Origin: Xiphophorus maculatus
Taxonomy: Eukaryota; Chordata; Actinopteri; Cyprinodontiformes; Poeciliidae
NCBI RefSeq assembly: GCF_002775205.1
Contig: NC_036443.1
Span: forward strand, 13,713,373-13,777,372
Length of the DNA stretch: 64,000 nt
Direction: 5' to 3'
Shown here: piece after piece, positions 59,400 through 64,000 of the stretch
Position numbering within the stretch: position 1 is the first letter of the stretch
Layout of the letters: each line of letters opens with the position of its first letter
Program-made: the position numbers and the translations under genes
The notes under the pieces: generated by a model
Database searches by the model: none
Seen by the model: the letters and a program-made list of their open reading frames with translations, nothing else
What the model was told of the DNA's origin: nothing

Positions 59400-60487
59400 T
59401 AAACAACATCAAGTCCTTGCATTTGTACTTTTTGTTTTGTTTTGCTTTTTTCAGTATTACTTGTAGGTCAAACAGCACTGGCTTGTCCTCTCTGAACATG
59501 TTCTGTACAAGACCATGTGTCTCTGCTGTGGAAAAAAACAGCAGCTGGAAGAGCCATGTGAGAATATGACTGGCAGATCTTTGCCCACACAGACCCTGTC
59601 TGCTAGAAAAATGCCTCTAGAAGTGTGAAAGCTGTCCATCAGCAGTCTTTTTTTAGAACAGGTGACGGGGCGGTGGGAAATTAGGAAGCAGCTGCCTTGG
59701 CTGCAAGCGCTGGTGCGAGATAAATATCTGTAACAGAACCTACAGGTGGTGTTCTCGTCGTACAGCCTCTCTTTCTCTCTCTCTTTCCGTCTCTTTCTGA
59801 ACATTATCGGGTCACTGCAGCCTGTTGGTGAAGCCCATGTGTTACACTGTGATGGGAAATGATTTGTTTACAGGATACAGACAGGAAAGACAGTCTTCTC
59901 CCTGACTGTTTTACACAGTCGAGAAAGGAAGCGCGATATTTGACACATACTCACTCGTGACCAGTAGTAGCACAACAACACTTGGAGAAGTCGTCTCAAA
60001 GTGCACGTTCAGTAGCATAACAAGATGCTACATGAACCCAGTGTTTAGTAAAATTTAAGCCATTGTTATTACACTTTCAAAAGCAGCAGAGTACCAGAGT
60101 ATTATGTGGTAGGTGGTACTGTCAGATTAATTGTACTCACTGAGAGTAGCAGTACTTAAACACAGTAAAACAATACATTACTCAAATAAAACAAGTATTT
60201 GGTAAAAATGTCGCTCAAGTACTGAGTAACTCCTAAGAAAACCTGATCAAAGCCAGACAGCCAGAAAAACGTAAAGCCATGTGCAAATTCTTGTGTTTAT
60301 TACATATATCTTTGTGAATGTAAGCAATAGAAGAATGGAATTTACTTCCACAAACAATACCTACTATTGCTGCATGTTTACTTTGCTTCAAAGTGGTTCA
60401 GCTGACAGAAAGATACAGGGTTTCTGTATCTTATGTTTTCTCCTACATATAATGTTGTTTTTAAGTTAATTAAGTGCCCAAAGGTCT

Positions 60488-60488
<1 letters not shown>

Positions 60489-60542
<54 letters not shown>

Positions 60543-60669
60543 CCATCCATCCATCCATTTTCTGTTCACCCTTGTCCCTAATGGGGTCGGGAGGGGTGCT
60601 GGTGCCCATCTCCAGCTACGTTCCGGGCGAGAGGCGGGGTACACCCTGGACAGGTCGCCAGTCTGTCGC

Positions 60670-60732
<63 letters not shown>

Positions 60733-60747
60733 GTTGTTGTTGTTGTT
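60489..60747. repeat. (TTA)n microsatellite split by a mobile ~130-bp unit
   Basis: (TTA)n at 60489-60541 and again at about 60672-60732, passing into (TTG)n to 60747. Between them (60542-60671) is a second copy of the repeat at 13251-13376: CCATCC repeats, GGGGTCGGGAGGGG, CCGGGCGAGAGGCGGGG, CCTGGACAGGTCGCC, CGCAG. Confidence 0.85.
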
Positions 60748-61202
60748 TTCATTTTTCAAACAAAAAAAGAATACCCACAATAAAAATGTCTGCTTGTTGT
60801 ATATATATCAATGTATTAGTGTGCTTTTCCTGTTTCTGTGCAGGACAACGGATTACAATAAATCACTAGAAGAAACTGAGGAGCAGGATGATGCAGTTTT
60901 GTATTGTATTTTTGTGACGATATCTCAGATTAATGACTTTATATCTACAGCATTAACATAACAGCTCTGTTGTATTTACAGCCTTTAACTAGACAAAGCT
61001 TGTGCACAAACAAGAAGTCTCACTTTGACATAAACTGTAGGCTTGTCTGCATCTGGTGCATTTTTGGTGACAGCGTGCTTCTTCTTCATTCAAAGGAGTT
61101 AGTCATTGTTGGTAGAGAAGACAGAAGTTTTACTCAAGTAAAGGCAGTGGTACATTACAAAAATATTGCTAAAGTAAAGTGCAATAAAATTACACTTAAA
61201 AG

Positions 61203-61224
61203 TTTTTTTTTTTTTTTTTTTTTT
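61203..61224. repeat. Poly(T) run
   Basis: About 22 uninterrupted T, possibly the tail of a minus-strand retroposed sequence; no body recognised. Confidence 0.7.
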
Positions 61225-64000
61225 ATTTGTATTTTTTTTAGAAAAGCTGTGGATTAAGAATCAAAATCCATTTTTTCCAGTGCTTCGTCAAGCTCGAGGA
61301 TTTTCTCCAAAGGAAATTTTGAGCCAGTTATTCTCAGGAAAAGATAATTTTCCTAAACTTCTAATCTGAAGTGACTTAAACAGGAAACTTCAGTCTGATT
61401 TAAGGTTAGATGAAAGAGAAAAGCTTTTCCAAGCCTATTGTTGCTATTAATTAGCTTATCTAACACCCACACAAGATGGGAACATTGAAATCCTCGTTTT
61501 ATGTTTTTTCTCTTTGTATTTGAAACATTACAGCTTAAATAAAAAAATACATTTAAACATTGGAATAAAACAGACACACAAAACGCTCTGTTCAATAAAA
61601 GTGGTTATTTTAATTTCCTCTTCACTCCACAGTGTTTTTACACTATAGTCACTCTATCCACCAAATTAGTTAAAGTTCCTGTCTTATTGTTACAGTCATA
61701 CATGTCTTCCTGATTACGTTCCCAGTTTTGCGCTGGACTTCATCACAGTTCGAGTGAAAAACACAGAGAAGAGATTGCTTAAACGTCAGTGGTCCCGCTC
61801 CACCGCAATGACATTAGATTTCATGTACTGGTTTTAGATAAGCAGCACACAACACTGAAGGAGGAGAAAAACACAGAGCGAAAAACACCAAAAACCAACA
61901 CATATTTTCACTTCACACACACTCTGACGCTCCCTGTTGCTCACTCTCGCACATAAACACACACGCGCACACCGACAGGCGCTCGGTTTTTATTATCAAC
62001 AACAACCACACACATAAACACCTGAAACCAACAGACACCAATGTAACAGTACCGACAGTACAAAAAAAATCCAAAAAATATCTGAGAATATACAAGTATT
62101 TACAGCTCAAGTATACACCCTGTCACTCTCACCATAGATACTCAGTGTGACTTTATCAGAATGTACATCAATATGTACAGGTTAAATACATCATCTTAAA
62201 TACTATAAATATAACTATATTTGGTCACATGAAGACTATTTGCACATTTAAATAGATTTATTGGTACTATGTCTTTGTCAGCTTCATGTTGGTGACTCAG
62301 CTGAGATGAACTCCAGAAGTTGCAGCAGACATGTGGACAAGACGAGGAGACCCTGGAGTCTTTGCTTTCAATCCTATTCATTATCAACAACAGATAACAG
62401 CTTTTTCTGCCTAAGACATCTTTGTAAATGTTTAAAGCAAAATCTACATAGATCACTGGTTGTAATACCATCATCAGTGGCGGGTAGCTGGGACTGTGCT
62501 CTGACCAATATTAGACATTAGAGGGCAGTTTTGTTGCTTTTATTGATGGCAGTGCGTTTTATTGTGAAGCTGTGCTCTCAGTGTTTTTGCAGGATGCTGG
62601 ATTTAAAGTAGACAATCAAAATGTCCGTTCACCAACCAACATCCTCTGACTGCAGGATCAGAGATACAACTTAAAATTTCACTCATCGTGACATAATAAC
62701 TCCTGCAGGCCCACGGTTCTGTGCTATCCTAAAATGTGCTTTGACCTCAAGCTGAAGCTGCACTTTCAGATGTGTGCCTTGGTTTCAGGTGCCATTTAGA
62801 AAAAGCGTGCCTTGTAAGTTGCCTGAAATTGTCAGAAAAAGAACCACAAGCATATTTAATAGCTCCATTCACATGTCATAAAAGGTTATTGTTATTTACC
62901 CTGACAGATAAAGATAAAGAAAGTTTAAGGGGAGTCCTTTGAGAAACTTTAGCATTTCATTGTGTTGTAACAGGATAAGTGGCTTGGAATCAATGGAAAT
63001 GTTGCAGATATTACAATTATGCTGCAAAAACTCCATATTTTGGCTTAAATGCAACAGAAATTAGAGCTTATTGTGACAGAATGGTAAAGGAATCATAGTT
63101 ATTACAAGAGTGTATAACACCTATTAACTCTAGATGATTTTCTTGCAAAAACATGTTTTACTAAAAATCAATAAAATTCAAAGATTTTCACCACTTATTT
63201 CCTGTGCTTGTTCTTGACATTCATTCTGTGCTTTTTTTGTTTTTGATTAATATAATCCCAAAATAAATAAATAAATACATATATAAGTATATTCTCAAAT
63301 TTGTGCTTAACAAACAACTCCAGGGTCTAAATCTAATTGAAGTGCTCATGTGAACGAGACAAAACATTGTTGCAAACAAAGAAAACAGCAGAGATCAAAC
63401 GACAAAAAGCATAAGGCAGACGACACAGATGCTGCTCAGACACCAAACAAATGTCTCTGATTCTGCTTCACTCCCTTTCTGGAGGCAGCCTCAGGTACTG
63501 GCGCTTTCACAGGGAGGGGCCACAGACAAAATAACACCACTGGTTCCTCTGCTGGCCAGCAGTGACATCCAGTGGCCAAATCCAGGTACTACCACTTATC
63601 TAAAACAATATCACATTACATTTCCACTGTCTTTCAAGATTCTACATCAAAAATAAAAAAAGGCTTTGTTTTCACACTTTGGATAGCAAAAAAAGTGTAG
63701 CTTCTAGTGCTGATTAAATTATGTTGCCACAATAAGAGGAATGTACAAGACTTCAGCCCAAATCTCATCCTCTCAGGAATGAAGTGTGACTGGTCCACAG
63801 AAGCATGGCAGTGAACCACATGTAGTCAGTGCGTTGTAACAACACTGGTGAGGACTGCATGTAGGGCACGGGTAGATGTGCAGGTGGAGCAGACAAAGCA
63901 AGGTGTCCGCGCCACCGCTCCTCCTCCACATCAGATCAGAATCGGTTTCTATGGTGCATGTTGCCACGGCTTCCCCTGAGTAACGCTGCTCTATTTTTAA
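61225..64000. other. Terminal flank, no gene recognised
   Basis: No coding exon seen. A CA-rich patch lies at about 61913-61970. Some stretches (for example 62.0-62.3 kb) look UTR-like in composition, so the 3'UTR of a minus-strand neighbour lying beyond the window is conceivable, but nothing in the sequence establishes it. Confidence 0.35.

Noticed and set aside
60378..60961. Poly-isoleucine and poly-leucine frames
   Set aside because: They are translations of (TTA)n microsatellites.
61913..62521. Possible 3'UTR or exon of a minus-strand neighbour
   Set aside because: No coding similarity or convincing poly(A) arrangement was found, so I did not list it as a gene.

Overview
The window looks like a teleost fish nuclear genome. 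It is AT-rich and intron-rich, with GT-AG introns and fish-type repeats: Tc1-like transposon relics, L2-like LINE 3' ends, and several short inverted-repeat (MITE-like) elements. Three protein genes are recognisable, all on the + strand. They are ahcyl1 (4.5-19.5 kb), an hsp70-family gene with an intronless coding region (19.8-23.1 kb), and kcnc4, encoding the Kv3.4 potassium channel (24.6-49.5 kb, with 3'UTR beyond). I cannot name the species.

Layout. 1-4.5 kb: no gene seen, but a striking set of short perfect palindromes and one Tc1-related relic. 4.5-17.1 kb: ahcyl1, 17 coding exons joined in frame to a 502-residue protein (an IRBIT-like, S-adenosylhomocysteine-hydrolase-like regulator), with a short non-canonical first exon. 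Its introns hold a Tc1 relic with LINE tails nested in it, a ~125-bp mobile repeat with a clear 12-bp target duplication, and a hAT-like MITE. 17.1-19.5 kb: probable ahcyl1 3'UTR carrying a ~1-kb Tc1-type relic. 19.59-19.82 kb: heat-shock elements and a TATA box in a gap of about 330 bp. 19.84-23.08 kb: hsp70, with a 5'UTR intron and a 638-residue single-exon CDS ending in EEVD. 24.6-49.5 kb: kcnc4 in four coding exons (595 residues), with a 16-kb first intron and a 1.6-kb foldback transposon in intron 2. 49.5-64 kb: kcnc4 3' flank with repeats only; no further gene recognised.

The three genes work separately: IP3-receptor/ion-transport regulation (ahcyl1), protein folding under stress (hsp70), and fast-inactivating high-threshold K+ current (kcnc4). 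The ahcyl1-kcnc4 linkage matches human 1p13, where both genes also lie close together. Here only hsp70 lies between them, whereas human has several other genes in the interval.

The most unusual items are: (1) the foldback element in kcnc4 intron 2, whose long terminal inverted repeats contain a minisatellite that is itself made of hairpin units; (2) chains of overlapping perfect palindromes near 0.3-3.1 kb and elsewhere, resembling serial template-switch scars; (3) the compact heat-shock promoter squeezed between ahcyl1 and hsp70; (4) an upstream ORF ending on the kcnc4 start codon in an ATGA overlap.
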